Made by a program: the position numbers and the translations under genes. The notes beneath the pieces are model-generated. The model was not told the DNA's origin. It saw nothing but the letters and a program-made list of their open reading frames with translations, and searched no databases. Positions 11,950 to 25,276 of a stretch of DNA of 64,000 bases are shown here, piece after piece (the stretch's first letter is position 1; each line of letters starts with the position of its first letter). The DNA comes from Apus apus. Taxonomy: Eukaryota > Chordata > Aves > Apodiformes > Apodidae. The DNA lies in assembly GCF_020740795.1 (NCBI RefSeq), contig NC_067290.1, positions 17,927,001-17,991,000 of the forward strand, given 5' to 3'.

Positions 11950-14900
11950 AGAGGCATGGCTGGGGGTTCTGGACCCAGAGAGCTCCAACTAACTGTCCTG
12001 ATGTTTCAATGCCAAGTACTGAAGCACATGCACTACAAAGAGCTGTAACTGACAAGGCAGGTCAGCAAGCCTTAACAAAGCTGAAAGCTGAACAAAAACT
12101 TCCATGAAAGTTTGTGAAAACACAAACAATTTTTCCTCTCAGTCTAACAGCTGGATACAACTACATGTTATTTATGGCTGTTTTTTTCTATAACAGATGT
12201 TGAGGAACAAATGAATTTCTGCCCAGAGGTATGTGCTCTGCAGAGAACATCTTCAGTGCAGGTGGAAGTTGAGTGGCCTGACATGCTGAATTGGCCACCA
12301 GTGGCCACAGACTTGGCCTGGCAGCATAGAGGAGGATTCACCTCCATTTCAGCAAAAGCTCATGTTGAGGAGGGTTGTGGAGGATACAAAGTGCCAGGCT
12401 GAGCCCACTTTCTGCAAGAGGTCCAGCAGAATTGCTATGTGCTGGCACAGACCAGGCAGGGCAGGACCAAGCCAATGCCCAGGGGTACTGCATGAGGACA
12501 GGACAGGTCCCATCTCCTCCCATCTCACCCCAAGGATCACTGTGCAAGGGGGATAGTCAGGGTGTCTTTTTTTCCTCCCATAAACCAGTCAAGGAGCAGA
12601 TGGAGGGGAAAATCCTGCCTCTCATTTCTTGTTAGAATAACTTTTTACCTGCAAAATTGAGGTAGGAGGCTTTTAAATTACTTGTGGGTGGATCTGGTTC
12701 TAGAAACAGTTCTGGTTTACAGCAAGGCTTTGCTGTTTGAAGGAGGTGGGTGTAACAGCAAACAAGGAAAGGGTTAATTGCAGCCTTGGGTTTGTTCTTG
12801 CTTTTCCCAGCCTGCTGAAATGTGGGAACTCGGGGGGCACAGTCACAAACTTATCATTAAAGAACATGCTCATTTCATCCTTTTTGAGGGTGGGTTTTCT
12901 TTAAAGCTTTCATCCTGGCAGAGATGTTTGAGGAGCTAAAAATAGGCAGCAAAGTCACGTGAAAACCTCCGGATGTGAGAAATCACATAAAAGATACGAG
13001 CGTGAGTCCCTGTTTCCTTGGAAATAATAGTAGTAGTAATTCTTGAATGTGAGGTTGTAATGGCAAGACCTGAAATCAGCTCCTTGTTCTCTGAAGCCCT
13101 CTGTGAGGGGCCAGGGCAGGGTAAAACCCAGGTGCCAAGGGAATAAACTGCCCTGGAGAGCAGCCCCTTGTGAGAAAAGCCTTCTCTGGCAGAGCTCTGG
13201 GGAACAAGCCGGTACCAGAGGTTTCCACGTGTGCAGGATCAGACCCAGAGCTGCTGCACGGAGGAGACAGAAGAGCTCCAGAAGATGGGATGGCACAAAG
13301 CTCCCTGAGATGTCCAGCATGGGCTGGGTGAAATATTGGCTGAAGGTTCCAATTTGGGACGAGCCCCAAGGAAACCCCTCAGCCACTGCCCCCTGAAACT
13401 TGGGGTCTGGGTCTGGATTTAAATTCAGATCTGCAGCTGGTGTGGGTGGGAGGGCTGGCTCCAAGCCTGGGACTTGGACACCTCCAGGGATATTTCAGAT
13501 CAGGAGACAAGCCTGTGACACAGAGTCCATCCCTGAACTCAATGGCAGCAGTAAAGGGCCCTCACCCATCTGCATGGAAAAGTCTTACATTTAAATATTG
13601 ACATCCCCAGCCTGAGCACTTGAAGGCACTGAAAACAGTTAACTCCAGCTGATCCCCAGGGACCTGGGGGATGCTAAGCATCATTAGCAGCTGCAGGAGC
13701 TGCCACACAGGGTAAAACAGTGGCACTACAGCAAACCACAGCTCCACATCCTCACACATCTGTGCACTATGCTCTGTTTTCCATTCCTGCATTGCCAGCT
13801 TGAGCTGCACGCCACCTCCTATAAATCCTTTCTAAATGAGCTTCAGCATTTAATTTATTTCAAAAAGACTTACTGCTCTTTCTGTATAGATTTTGCACGG
13901 GAAGCACAGTGAAGATCAGTATCCAGATCCCAAAGCCAAACATTCTCAGGTTAGTAAATGCCAGAATTAAGGTTTCCTAACCTATCCTGCCAAGGGAAAT
14001 CTTTGCACTAAAAGGCACCAGTGCTCAAACTTTCCACTAAAACAGCTCCCACCACCAAGGGTCTTATTTGGCATCAATGTTAGTCACCTATAGACATCAG
14101 AGCAGATAATAGTGTTTCACTGCTGCAATTGCAAAAGAATCTGCTGGCAGTGAAAAACTGCCAAATTTTTCACATTTTTGAGCTGGAAATTGTGCTGCCC
14201 TGGGCTAGAGAAGAGTCACTCTTCTCTCCACTCCTCGTCTCTTTACCTCTTGCTGTCATCACAATCATCATTGCATTTTCCCCATCCCTTTTCCCAGAAT
14301 CCACTAGTGTGGATTCATCATTTCCAAGTTCCAGCTGGGATGCGGGAGGCCAGACACCTTCACCTACACTCTGGGTTATTCTTCTGAACACCCAGTCCCA
14401 GCCCAGGCTGGTGGTACCCAGTGCTCAGCAGGGCTGGCAGCCAGGACGCTGCAGAGCACTCTCTCACCTGAATTTCACACTCAGGCTCATCATAGAGACC
14501 TCAAAATCTGTCACAAGCACAGATTTTGCTGAAATAACCATCATGTCTGGTATTCTGGCAGTTCACCGTGGCCCGTCCATCACTCTGTTTGCCAGATGCC
14601 TACATGAGGTTTTGTTCTGGATGACCAGAAACCAAATTAAGCTGCATCCAAAGAGACGGCGCAACGTTGCTAGGCAATTATGTCTGGCTGAAAGGAGCTG
14701 ACAGTCACAGCGAGTTACTGATCTGTGCAGGATGCAGTGATAAGGTTATCTAATTCTGCATATGTGGCTTGGACATGTTTGTGCTAAATATGACTCCAGC
14801 CTTCCAGGTCAAGAGGACTTTGGCTCAACTTTTAAGCTGATGGAGCTGAGGAGCAGGGTGGGACAGGGATGCTGGCAGAGCCATCGTGCAGCACTCCCAA

Positions 14901-16611
14901 GGAGAAACAGATTATGGGACAAGAGAGGGAAATGCTCAGTTTCAGTGAGTCTCCAAAATCAGCTCCCACCCCTATGGTAAAAAAAAAAAATGAACCTCCA
15001 CCTTTGATGTAGCATGATTTACTTTTCTGGCAGGGAAAGTGGCTTTTCCTTCCCCTGAGGCAGTGTTATTTGAACAAAATCTTTGTCCTGACCAAGTGCA
15101 GATGCTGCCATGAGCCAAGGTGAGCCACCACGATGCCCTTCCCCTGGCAGCAGACAGTCCTCACCTGGCTGCACCTCACAGCAGCATTGCAACGTGGTCG
15201 CTGTCCCTGTATCCTACACTGCTGGCAGGCACCAAAAGATGCTACAGGTTAATTAGCACTTACTCATTAGGGCTGGTGCCAGAAGCCTTTGGGGGCACAG
15301 CACAGATATGAAAGTGGCTGCAGGACTGGTTAGAGCTGGAAGGGAACAAGGCAGGAGGGGTTGAGGGATTCCAGCTGGGATTTGGGGAGCACTTGTTTGA
15401 ATTCTACCTTTTGCTGATAAAATGAGACTATAAAAAAAGAAGTAACTTTGAGGCTTTGAAAAAAAGATTCCCTTTAGGTCATCTGTGGGGACTGCACAAA
15501 ACTTGACCTGGCAGCAGACCCAGATACCAAGCAGAAGTAAGAAGGCTTTTAGGGTAGAGAAGTGGGTAAGGGACATTATAATAAACTCCTTGGGAAGTTG
15601 CAATATACCAAACCCTTGAGCACATGCTTACCTGAAGGCTTGCAGTTTTTCCAGGTTTCAGTGGCAGTGCTGACCTTTTTGATCCCCCAAGGGACTGCAG
15701 AGAAGTTGCTCCAACAGGCTCCTGCTGGGCTGGGGCAGGAGAGTGGCCCATGGTGGCCATGACACTGCAGCCTCAGCTTTGAAATCAGGCACCAAAAAGT
15801 ATGGCAAAGGCAAATCCAGTCCTAATTCATCACATCTCCCTGTGCTTGGCACATCCAGCATCCTCAGCAACCCCAGCTAAGAGGGCAAGAGAATACTTAT
15901 TTTTTAAACAACATACCTTGTTTCATCTGCACTTTTTGGGTGAAGAAAGCGCTGCCTAGGAGGAGAGGATGCGAAGCACCACCTCAACACCATCTGAAAA
16001 AAAGTCTTCCTTTGCCAAGACACCATAAGAACAAGCTCTCCAGCCTCCCACCAGCAGAGCAAGATCCCCACACAGCACCCCAGTGTCCAGGGGGGGCTGT
16101 GCAGCACCTCCCTTTCTGCTCCAGACCCCAAGCTGAGGGACAGAGGCCCCTAACTGCTGAGGAAGCAGGAATGTGCTGCTTGCTGCCTTGCAGGATCTTG
16201 GCTTATAACAGCAATTGGCGCAGAGTTATCCTTATCAGCTAGCACATTAATCTTAATTAACAGATCGACAGCAACAGTTCCTCCCTGCAGCTCCCCTGAG
16301 CATTCCCAGCCTTTGCTGCTGCTGCTCCAGCATTGACGCCGTTCCTGCCACAGGGAATGAAGCCAAATCCTGCACGGAACCAGAGTGGCTCTGCTGGCTT
16401 CAGTCCCCCAACCACTCTCCCAGAGGGCCCTGCTGTTCCCAGCTGAGAGCCCAGAAGTGTGTGTCTCCCCCCGAGCTGGGACCATGGGATTAGAAGCATC
16501 CTCTCCATCCCTTCTGATGTAGCACCCACTTTCCCCAAGCTGCCCCATGTCCATCATCAGGGTACAAACCCAGAGAGGAAAGGTTCCCCTCTTGCCTGTT
16601 ACTAGAAGGGA

Positions 16612-16671
16612 TGTGTTTGTTTTTGTTGGTTTGTTTGTTTGTTGTTTGTTTTTGTTTTGTTTTGTTTTTTT
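16612..16671. repeat. (GTTT)n/(GTTTT)n simple repeat
   Basis: About 60 bases of imperfect GTTT and GTTTT units on the plus strand ending in a T-run. On the minus strand this is an A-rich AAAC repeat like those that follow retroposed 3' ends, but no retroposon body is recognisable next to it. Confidence 0.85.
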
Positions 16672-19600
16672 AAGGAAAAGAACACCAAGCAAACCAAATG
16701 ATCTATGGAGATGTGGTAAGATGGCTCTAAATCAAACTGAAGCAGCAGGGCCCCCCTTGCCTCCTGCTCCTCACTGCTCTCAGGGCTGGAAAATCTGCCC
16801 TGACCATCCCAGGATCAAAGCACATCCTTGTGCCCACAGCTGATTAGCTCTTCAAGCAGAAACAGCATCAGCACTGGAGCAGGGCCACAGGGCAGCACAG
16901 CTCCAAACAAGCCTAAGTCCAAAGGAGCAAAGGCTCTAACTGGGTGCAAGACTAAAGAGAAGCAATGAAACAGCTGAGGCTCCATCACAGGTGAGAAAAT
17001 TAACAGCCCTGGCTGCTGCACTGGGAGCTTAGTGCACAGTTGTTCCCGGCAGGTAAATAAAGGGCACAGGGACAGAATTCATTGTGCTTTGCCTAAGGAA
17101 TGCCCAGATCAGATGTAAAGCCAAGGAAGCTCAGACTTGGCAGAGCTCAGAGGAGAATGTCATTTTTTCTACAAAACAAAACAGACTAATTCCCTTGTCC
17201 AGGTCAGCAAATCCCATGGGCTCTGCCCAGGCTGGAGCCACACGTGCCACGGCTGAAGGGAGTGGTAAAGCAGCACATTTCCCAGAGGAGCAGGAAGAGT
17301 TACCCCCACTTTGGGTAGGCTGGGCCCCAGCTGCCTGGGGTTGGGCAGTGAGGGACACTGGCACACACGGTCACAGCAGCCACCTCAGAGGACCAAAACC
17401 ATGACCGCAGTGATCAGCACACTGGAGCCACTTGAATAAACATCATTCATTTACTAATGAAAGCATCCACAGGATCTTGAGTGGTCCCTCCAAACCCCTG
17501 AGCCCCCTCCCTGTGGATGTCACAGCACTAAACCCCTGTGTGCTGCAGCAGCAGCCAGGACTAGGGATTTATCAAGAACAGCCAGGGGGGCTTGTTTTGC
17601 CTCCTGACTTGTTGGCACAGGGCTGGATGGTTTGAAGGGCATCCCACATAACCAGCCAGGTCAGGCAGGTCCGTGGGGACAGGCAGGTTCCTTGGAGGGT
17701 AACACAGACCTTGCCATACTGCTTTCAACTCCTCATTATTGCCCTTTTCCTCTTGGCAGCCCAAGGCAGGGCTGAGGAAGCAGAGCCAGAAGCACACTGG
17801 AAGAGATGTTTTATGGCACATTACTTCAGCTCAACATGTAAAAGGCAGCCAAAAGTTACAACCCAGGGGTGGAGGCTCCAGACTTGCAATGGGGTCCCTG
17901 TGGGTTAGGAAGGGATGAGCTGGGGGTGGGAAATTGAAGGTTTAGACCTGAGATTAAGTTACAGCGTCTTAACAAGTTGGCACAAATGAGTCTGGTGCAA
18001 ACCACCAGTGACAGCCAGTGATGTGCTCCTGCATCCCATGACCAGGTTGGGAGCACAGCCCTGACTCCCTTCTGCACCAAAGTCCTTGAACAAGGAAGGC
18101 TTTTTAGTTCACCTTATGCCGATTGTTTTACTAAATAAACATGCATTAACCCCTTAAAGCAGTTTTGTAACCAAACAAGAAATTCATTTTCTTCAAGCCA
18201 TAGTGTTACAGCACAGCTTAAGCTTCAAATATTTTAAAAATATGCACCTGAAGTTCAGCTCCTCGGTTTGTGCAGATGCTAGCAGGACAGCAGCCTGGTT
18301 TTCAGAAGTTCCTTTCAGGGGATGCTCAGTATTCACAGAAGTTAGATCACCACCTGGGCAAAGAGTTTAGCTCCAGGCAGTAGCTTCTGAAAGCACTCAC
18401 CTGACTGTTTTTCCAACATAGGGAGGAGGAAAAAATCATATTCACTGAAATACCAGGGTTTTAAAAATTAGTTGCTGCTCATGTGCAGTAGCTCTTGTTA
18501 TTAAAAACACCATAAAAGTTTTACTGTGCTGACTTAGGGGCCACGTAAAGAACCTAGCTTGTCTTGACAGACCATAAAGGAACTTTTATGACCTATTGGG
18601 TCAATGATTTGCAAAGAATGATTTACTCTGCTGTCCAGGGCTGGGATGCACTGCTGCAGGAGGAGCACATCCCAGTGGCCTGAGGGGGGCCTGCCAAGGT
18701 CTGGCTTGGTAAACCTGGATATCCAGCAAGACTACGTGTATCAGCACATCTGCTTGTTATATAGATTGTGCTAACTCAGAAGCACACGGTGCTGAGTGGA
18801 TTTGACTGAGTGATCTTGATTATTTTGGGGTCACAAGCAGAACTTTAGAAGAAAAACAAACTTACCCCTTCTGTTCACCCCCAGGGCTAAAGCTTTGGAA
18901 ACCCAGGCTGAATCCCCAAAGTTGCAATTGCTTTATCTCCCACTGCAAGATGTCAGGAAAACATCAGCTTCACAGGTCCAAGGTTCAGCCTCAGCACACT
19001 CCTGGAGTAACACAAGGAAGAGGAGGGCCTGACTCAGTGAAATAGGATCAGCTTGGAATGATGCTGCCAGATCTGTTCAGGACAGATGAAATGGTGCAAA
19101 GAAAAGGCCTCGTATCAGCGTCAAGGCTCGTTTACCTTCACGAAGCACAGGCATTCATGAACAGGCACAAGGGCAGAGCCTTGCAGCTGCAAGACAAGCG
19201 CTGATGGAAGCCAAGCACAGGGTGCACCTCCAGCCTGGGGACTGGTGAGAGGGGCCCAGGCCCACCTGTGTGACCAGACCTGCCCTGGAGAAGGGACTAA
19301 CCCCAACTGCAGCCCTCCTGAGCAGCACAGCCTGTGTCACCCCAGTCTCCTCCATGGCTTTCATCTGAGCCCCAGCCCAGGGGCAGCAGCTGGGACACTA
19401 ACTCAGAGCACCCGAGGGTGTGCCTGGCTGGTGGCAGCAATCCCCCAGCCCAGCTGAGAGCAGAGCAGGATGATGCTCAGCAGATGCAGACCCCAGGGAG
19501 CTGCGCTCCAGAGGTCTAGGGCCTGACGGAGGGAGATGGCAGCCCAGAAAGATCTAATGCTTCAAGCATTTCTCTTGTGAGCACCAGTGTGGGCTGAAAA

Positions 19601-22600
19601 GAAAACTAGGGAAGTCTTTTAAGTGCTGGAGTGCTCTCACAGCCCTTGCTGCAGGCAGCGCTGGTCCCCAGGGCAGCAGCTGGAAGGTCTCCAAGGGATG
19701 AGGAACTCCTTGGGCCTCGGCCTGGCGCCAGGGGGATGCTCGTACAGGTCCAATATGGAAAGCTGTCCAGAAGCCTTCAAGCTTCCCTGAGGAGCAGCAG
19801 CCACCTTCCTCCTCCAGCTCCCTGCCCCATCCACAGGGTCAGCATCACAGGCATCAAAGTGGTTGCGCTCTGCAGGCTTCCTTCCTGGAAGCCCTTTTCC
19901 TTCAGCCCTCAATATCCAGATGGATCGAGCCAGATTTGCTGCACACGTGGCAACCAAATGAAATGGTTTCTTTGGCAACAATAATGAAAGCTCAGAAAAA
20001 AAAATGTTGCTTTCATGCGACTTCAGCAGCCCAGGTAACGTGGGCCGGGAGGCAGGGAATCTGTGAGCATCTGATTTGAATTACTGCCTCTGATAGGAAT
20101 CAGACATGCACTCCAGCATGTCTGCTGCACGTTTATTTATTTATTTGGGGGCTGATTGATTTAAAGACTCCCTATTGCCTGAGCAGCAGCATGGCACAAT
20201 AATTCACTTGATCTCTGATTTATATTTCATGTTCAAGTGAAGCAGGATGCTGCTGCCCAGCACAGGGTTGAGGTGTATATGCCAGTACAGAGCTCGGCAG
20301 CTTCAGAGAGCCTAAGCTTGCACAGAAGTAAAAGCAGAGGTTGCAGAAAGGGAACAAGCACAAGATAAAAGCCCTGTTAAGCATCCAAACCTGCATGGCC
20401 AGGTTCACAAACTGAAACAGGGACTCATGGGTCCCTGTCCATCTTTGCCCCCTCGTGTGGTGCTCAGTTCCAGGCTGCATTTCCCAGCAGGGCTCTGCCC
20501 CATCTCACCCTCTGCCCAAACTGCTCCCCTCACCCCACAGCTCCAACAGCCATCAGGACTCAGTGATGTTCACCCTGAGCCCTCCAGCCCTTTTGGTGTT
20601 CTGTGCTGGAAGGCTTCAAGCCTTTTCCAGGTCAGCAAAAGAGAAAAAGCTCAGAGAGCACAAGGCCTAAAGCATCCCCATGACACCTACACTTGTGGCC
20701 CTGATGGACCATGGATTTCCTATTTGACCCTAAGCCAACTACCCTAGGAGCTCTGGCTGCAGCAGTCAAGGTAATTGCACCTAATTAAGTCCCTCTGTGC
20801 TTCTGCATCCCATATGGGGAAAGGATCAAAGTGCTCCTCACTGTACTGCCAAAGCAAGTGGGGCCCAAGGAGGGAGAGACAAGAGGGGTCTCTTAAGATA
20901 GAATGGGGGTATCTGACCCCCCATTTCCCCCTGCCAGTATTGCCCTTCCCCTGCAGCCTCTCAGAAACATTCCTGGGTACCTGTGGCTCCAAAGAGAGGC
21001 AGGAGTCTGTGAACCCCATGGGAGAAAGGGCTAGCAGGGACCTCCCCATGTCCCACCACAGGGTGCCAAGGGCTGCAGACACCTCCAAGTGCTTTGCTTC
21101 CACACTGGTGGTATTAAAAATAGCTTGTATCTATTTCAAACATTTCTCTTTCCTTTTTACAGAAACTGTTATGTGGAGCAGAGTTAAGATCTGGTCTTCT
21201 CTGCTCTGCTTCCCACTTGGAAATACCCTCTAGAATTTAAGAAGGATATAAATAGTAGCATTCAAGGGGAATAGAAGTGAGCTCTTCAGACGGTTCCATA
21301 ATCACACAGAGCTGCAGCTCGAGCCCTCAGCCACTGTGAATAGCACTGCCAGTTGATCTCCTTCAAAGTATTGTTGAATGAGGTCTTAGCCTCATAATTT
21401 AAGAGGATGAAGTCCTTCCTAATGTTGTGAAGATTTGGGCTTTCCAGTTCTGTTATTTTACATTCACTTCTGGACAGCCTAATTAGACAAGGGGGCAAGG
21501 GCTGTTCCCTTCTTCCCCCGTTATCTGGGGCCCTTTCTCTCCCCATAAGAGATTTTATTTGTGCTGCATGAAAGATTTATCAACAGCCTTTATAGTCCTC
21601 CCTGCACTAAATCACACTCCTAATGGATAGCCTGAGGTAAGAGCACCACTGTTTATTTTATTATTTCTTTAAACCCATTGAATAGTGTGGTTACAGGCAC
21701 ACAGAGCTGGCAGGCTGAGCTCTGCCTCCCCCTCCTCCCCAGGTTTTTAGACTCCCAATTGATGTTACTCACACTGGCCAGAATCACAAGATGCAGCTTG
21801 TGAAAGCCTCAGCACAAGCATCTCAAGGTCCAAACTTTCATGAGGAAGCAGTGATGACTGGAGCTGAGAGGCAGCCTTCCCTGCTCACCCTCCATTCCAG
21901 GGGGGGAATTCACAGCAGTGCCACCAGCTCCAGGCTCCCAAGCCACTGTCCCTGCAGGAACAGATGCCCTCTGTCTTTGCCAGTGATTTGGAAATAATCC
22001 AAATGCAGAGATTAAGGTAAAATGGCCCTGCTTTTTACCCTAGTCCAGATGTTAAGAGTGTTGTCATTGCTGATGGATCTGCTCTACCATCCCTGCTCTC
22101 AGGAACACCCTTTTGGCAAACACAACTTGCAAGAGAACCCATTAAGCACCAGAAGACTCATTAATTCACTACAAATAAGCTGTTAATCTGCTGTTGGGAA
22201 AACATCTCCCATGGTCCAGCAGTTCAAGGTGTAACTCCCAGCTGCGTGTAAAACAAAAAAAGTCAACACATCAGCAAGAATAACTCTGAGTGACTTGTTA
22301 CAGGCTCCTCCCCAAAACCAGTGCTGATGGTGGTCTGGCTTCTCCTGGTTTCAGCCAGGACATCAGTGGTCTAAGAGCTGCATGTTCTACTCCTTCTTGC
22401 TCTTCAGCCACTGTATGGATTTTGGGTGGGAAGGGGCCACTCATCTGCAGCCCTTCAGGTGAAAAGCTTTTTTCCCCTGATTACACCTGTCTGGCTGACA
22501 GGCAGAGCAAGGTGAGACCATGACACCCAGCTCAGGGGAATCACCATCTCTACAAGAGTGTGTATTGACTTGTCACTGCTCCCATCTCCATCCACACATC

Positions 22601-24923
22601 CTGTCCAGTACTGAGCCCCTGGAGCACACCAGGTACCACAGTCTGCTCATCCCTCAGCAGCTCCACAGGGGAATGCCAGTCACCTCACAGTTGTTCTAAC
22701 CCATCACCTCTAACTCAATCTTTTGATTGATGGAGCCTTTTGGCATATAAATCTTCAGGATTTATAATTTTGCACAGAAGGAAAATTATAATTGGCATCT
22801 CTAACAGGACTTGCAAGAGGATACATGAGCGTGTAAGGGCCCAAAAGCATAACAGGTCCTGCTCAGTGAGATAAACTGATGCAGGAAACAAGTGTAAAGG
22901 TTGGCAGATCTGCTGGCAGGGGGTGGCTAGTGTATCCATCTCCCCAAGCCTGCTCCATGATCGCTGGAGCAACACAGCAGCACAGAGCTGCTGAATTCAG
23001 GTTCCTTTCCTGCGGCCAAGCCAGGAGGGCTGGCTGGCACACCCTGGGGGAGCAGCGGGAGCTGGAGGCAGCAAGACAGACAGACAGCAGCTGGGGCTGG
23101 GTCGGTGGCCCAGCCTGCACAAGATTCCCAAATCCCAGCACACCCGGCAGCCTGGCTGCACACCCGCCGCTCCCACCCCCTGCCAGGATTTCTCCCCCCC
23201 AGTTGTCATCACAATCTGGCAGCGCTTGCAGGCAGGGAAGTTTCCCATCACTCATTCCCCCCGTGCCATTGTGCTGCTGTGCCTCCCAAGGAGAGCCCTG
23301 CCAGGGGCTGTCACACACCCATCACGCCCTGCGCTGCCACAACAATCCAGCCCCCCAGGAATCACCATATTCCTTTTCCAGGGAGCGTTTCTGCAACTCC
23401 TGTCCACATTTTCCTTCCTTAACTTCACACGAACAAAACTTGGGTAGAATAAGGAGAACAATGGGAGCAGCTAAAGACATTTCCCTCCCCTCTGCCTCCT
23501 GGTAGCAAGCACAGATCCTGGGGATGCTGCCAGGCTTTTTGCAGGCTCTCTGCTCTCAGGTTTGTTAATGCCTGGATGCAGCCTCAGCCCTCGGTCAAAG
23601 CCTCAACCTTTCACAAAAGCTGCACAAAGAGATTTAGAGATTGCAGAGGATTCTCCTTGCTGGGAATGAAGAACAGGCACACGTGCATGTGAAAGATGTT
23701 GAAAAATGCAAGTCGCTGGCTCCTGGGCAGAGGCAGCCACTGGGCTTCCCCTGCTGCAGGGCAGCTTCCAGCCTCCATAAGCCTCTTCCAACAGCTGTTG
23801 GAAGGCTCAAAGCTGATGGACATCTCTTCAAATCTGGGAAAAATCTGGATGTATACATAAATTTACCTTCCCAGAGAGTAGCAACAACCTCAAACTCTAG
23901 CCAGGTTCCTCCTGCTGCTCTATAATTTTGTTTTTCTCGGGTCAGAAATAAATTAGTTTAATGGAAAGCTACATTTTTCTTGCCTTTCCTTAATCTTATT
24001 TTTATAAGCCCCTTTAGGAAGTGAAGTATATGAACAGAGACAAGCTACTTGCTGCTGAAGTCAATTTGCAGAGTGAAACGGTAATAAGCACCTAAAAGGG
24101 GTGGGAGGGATTGCTGGCCCCATTTATACTTGGCTTCTGCTGGCAATTCCTCAAGTAAGTCAACAGGAGAGTAAACCCCTGTTAGAGACAACTTGTGATG
24201 AGTTGTGCTTTTAAACTGCACCACATCTTTAGCCCGTCACACAGAATCTCTCTACAACCTGCATAAAATCTAGCACAAATATAGTTAATTTTATATATTA
24301 TAGCTTACTTGTATCAGATAGTTCTTAACTTCTGGGTGAAGGCAGAATTGAAGTCTCAGTGGCTCTCCTGCTTTTCTGTGCTACTCTGAGCTTTAATCCC
24401 TCCTAAAATACACATACAAACATGGAAAACTCCTCCTGCCAACTCCAAGCCAAACCTCCCAGGCAACATGAATCAGCCCCAACTGCACAGCTTGAGGAGG
24501 AACAAAAAATCAGCTTTTTCCATTACCATTTTTCTTACCTGGGGAACCACGTGCTGCTCCTGCAGCATGCCAGCTTCTTCCTGCTCACAGGGATACTTCA
24601 TACCCAAATTCAGCTCCCAAATCTGTTTTTTTTCTTCAACACTTGAGAGCAACTTGGAGCAGCTTAAACACTTCAGACCTCCTCCCACCAATTATGTCCA
24701 GCTCCAGTAGCTGTGGCCAATTAATACTTCCTAAAAGCCTTTGATGTGCTGTTATCAAGTGTGGATTACACTGGGAATTCCACAGTGCTTCAGCAGGGGC
24801 TATTGGTGTTACAGGCTTTGAACACCTCTACTTCACCTGCTGGCAGGAGGATGGGAGGGTTGCCAAGGCAGGGGAAGCAGAGCAACAGGGGGGGATTCTC
24901 ACACCAGAACATCCTATTAGCTA

Positions 24924-25276
24924 CTGTGCAGTTCTAAGTCCCGCTCAGAATAATTTTGGAGAAGAGGAGGTGATGTGCATGCAGCCTCTCAAGTATGTTG
25001 GAACAGTCCTGACAATTCCTAATGCTGAAAAAAAAAAAAAGAAGCTGGAAAAAAAACTAGAAATGTTGGAATGTAATGAAAGTTTCATGATCCAGGAAAT
25101 AATAAATAGTCATGGTGAAGAGAAATTTCTTTTTCGGGGTTTTTGTTTTGTTGTTTTTTTTCTGTTTCTCTTCAGCATTGGGAATTGTCAGGACTGTTCC
25201 AACATACTTGAGAGGCTGCATGCACATCACCTCCTCTTCTCCAAAATTATTCTGAGCGGGACTTAGAACTGCATAG
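24924..25276. repeat. near-perfect 106-bp inverted repeat (hairpin) with 141-bp spacer
   Basis: The left arm (24,924-25,029) is the reverse complement of the right arm (25,171-25,276). I aligned every position without a gap: position i pairs with 50,200 minus i. Only two of 106 positions fail (24,926/25,274 and 25,020/25,180), and the central 90 bases (24,930-25,019) are identical. The spacer starts with an A-rich stretch and ends with a T-rich stretch, so pairing could continue inward. I recognise no known transposon terminus, and no obvious target-site duplication flanks it. Such high identity in non-coding DNA implies a recent inverted duplication, ongoing gene conversion between the arms, or an assembly fold-back artefact. 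If transcribed it would form a long dsRNA stem. Confidence 0.95.

Larger units (their letters stand above)
10581..24923. other. intergenic DNA, no gene recognised
   Basis: More than 14 kb without a recognisable exon. Several chance open frames of 150-208 codons occur, for example at 14,129-14,701 on plus and 22,879-23,505 on plus, but they resemble no protein family and overlap frames on the other strand. A locally GC-rich patch spans about 22,950-23,370. Short simple repeats and a 27-bp palindrome are listed separately. A segment near 20,030-20,245 looks like a conserved non-coding element. Confidence 0.55.

Noticed and set aside
12955..13464. 169-codon open frame on minus
   Set aside because: Low-complexity start, no domain, and competing frames on both strands.
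14129..14701. 190-codon open frame on plus
   Set aside because: The predicted protein matches nothing I recognise. It has a hydrophobic stretch near residue 40 but no family pattern, and no splice or promoter context supports a gene.
16150..16692. 180-codon open frame on minus
   Set aside because: Its N-terminus is the Lys/Asn/Thr translation of the GTTT simple repeat; the rest is unrecognisable.
21380..21490. possible old CR1 fragment on minus ('gaagtccttcctaatgttgt')
   Set aside because: Only one short block resembles CR1; without flanking blocks or a terminal repeat it is not supportable.
22950..23370. possible CpG-island promoter
   Set aside because: The patch is GC-rich but CpGs are scattered and there is no first-exon-like structure beside it.
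22879..23505. 208-codon open frame on plus
   Set aside because: It lies in a GC-rich patch where stop codons are rare, overlaps several frames on the opposite strand, has low-complexity Pro/Ser/Ala/Gln content and no recognisable domain.
24970..25266. 98-codon frame running through the inverted repeat
   Set aside because: It reads through both hairpin arms and the A/T-rich spacer, so it is a by-product of the repeat.
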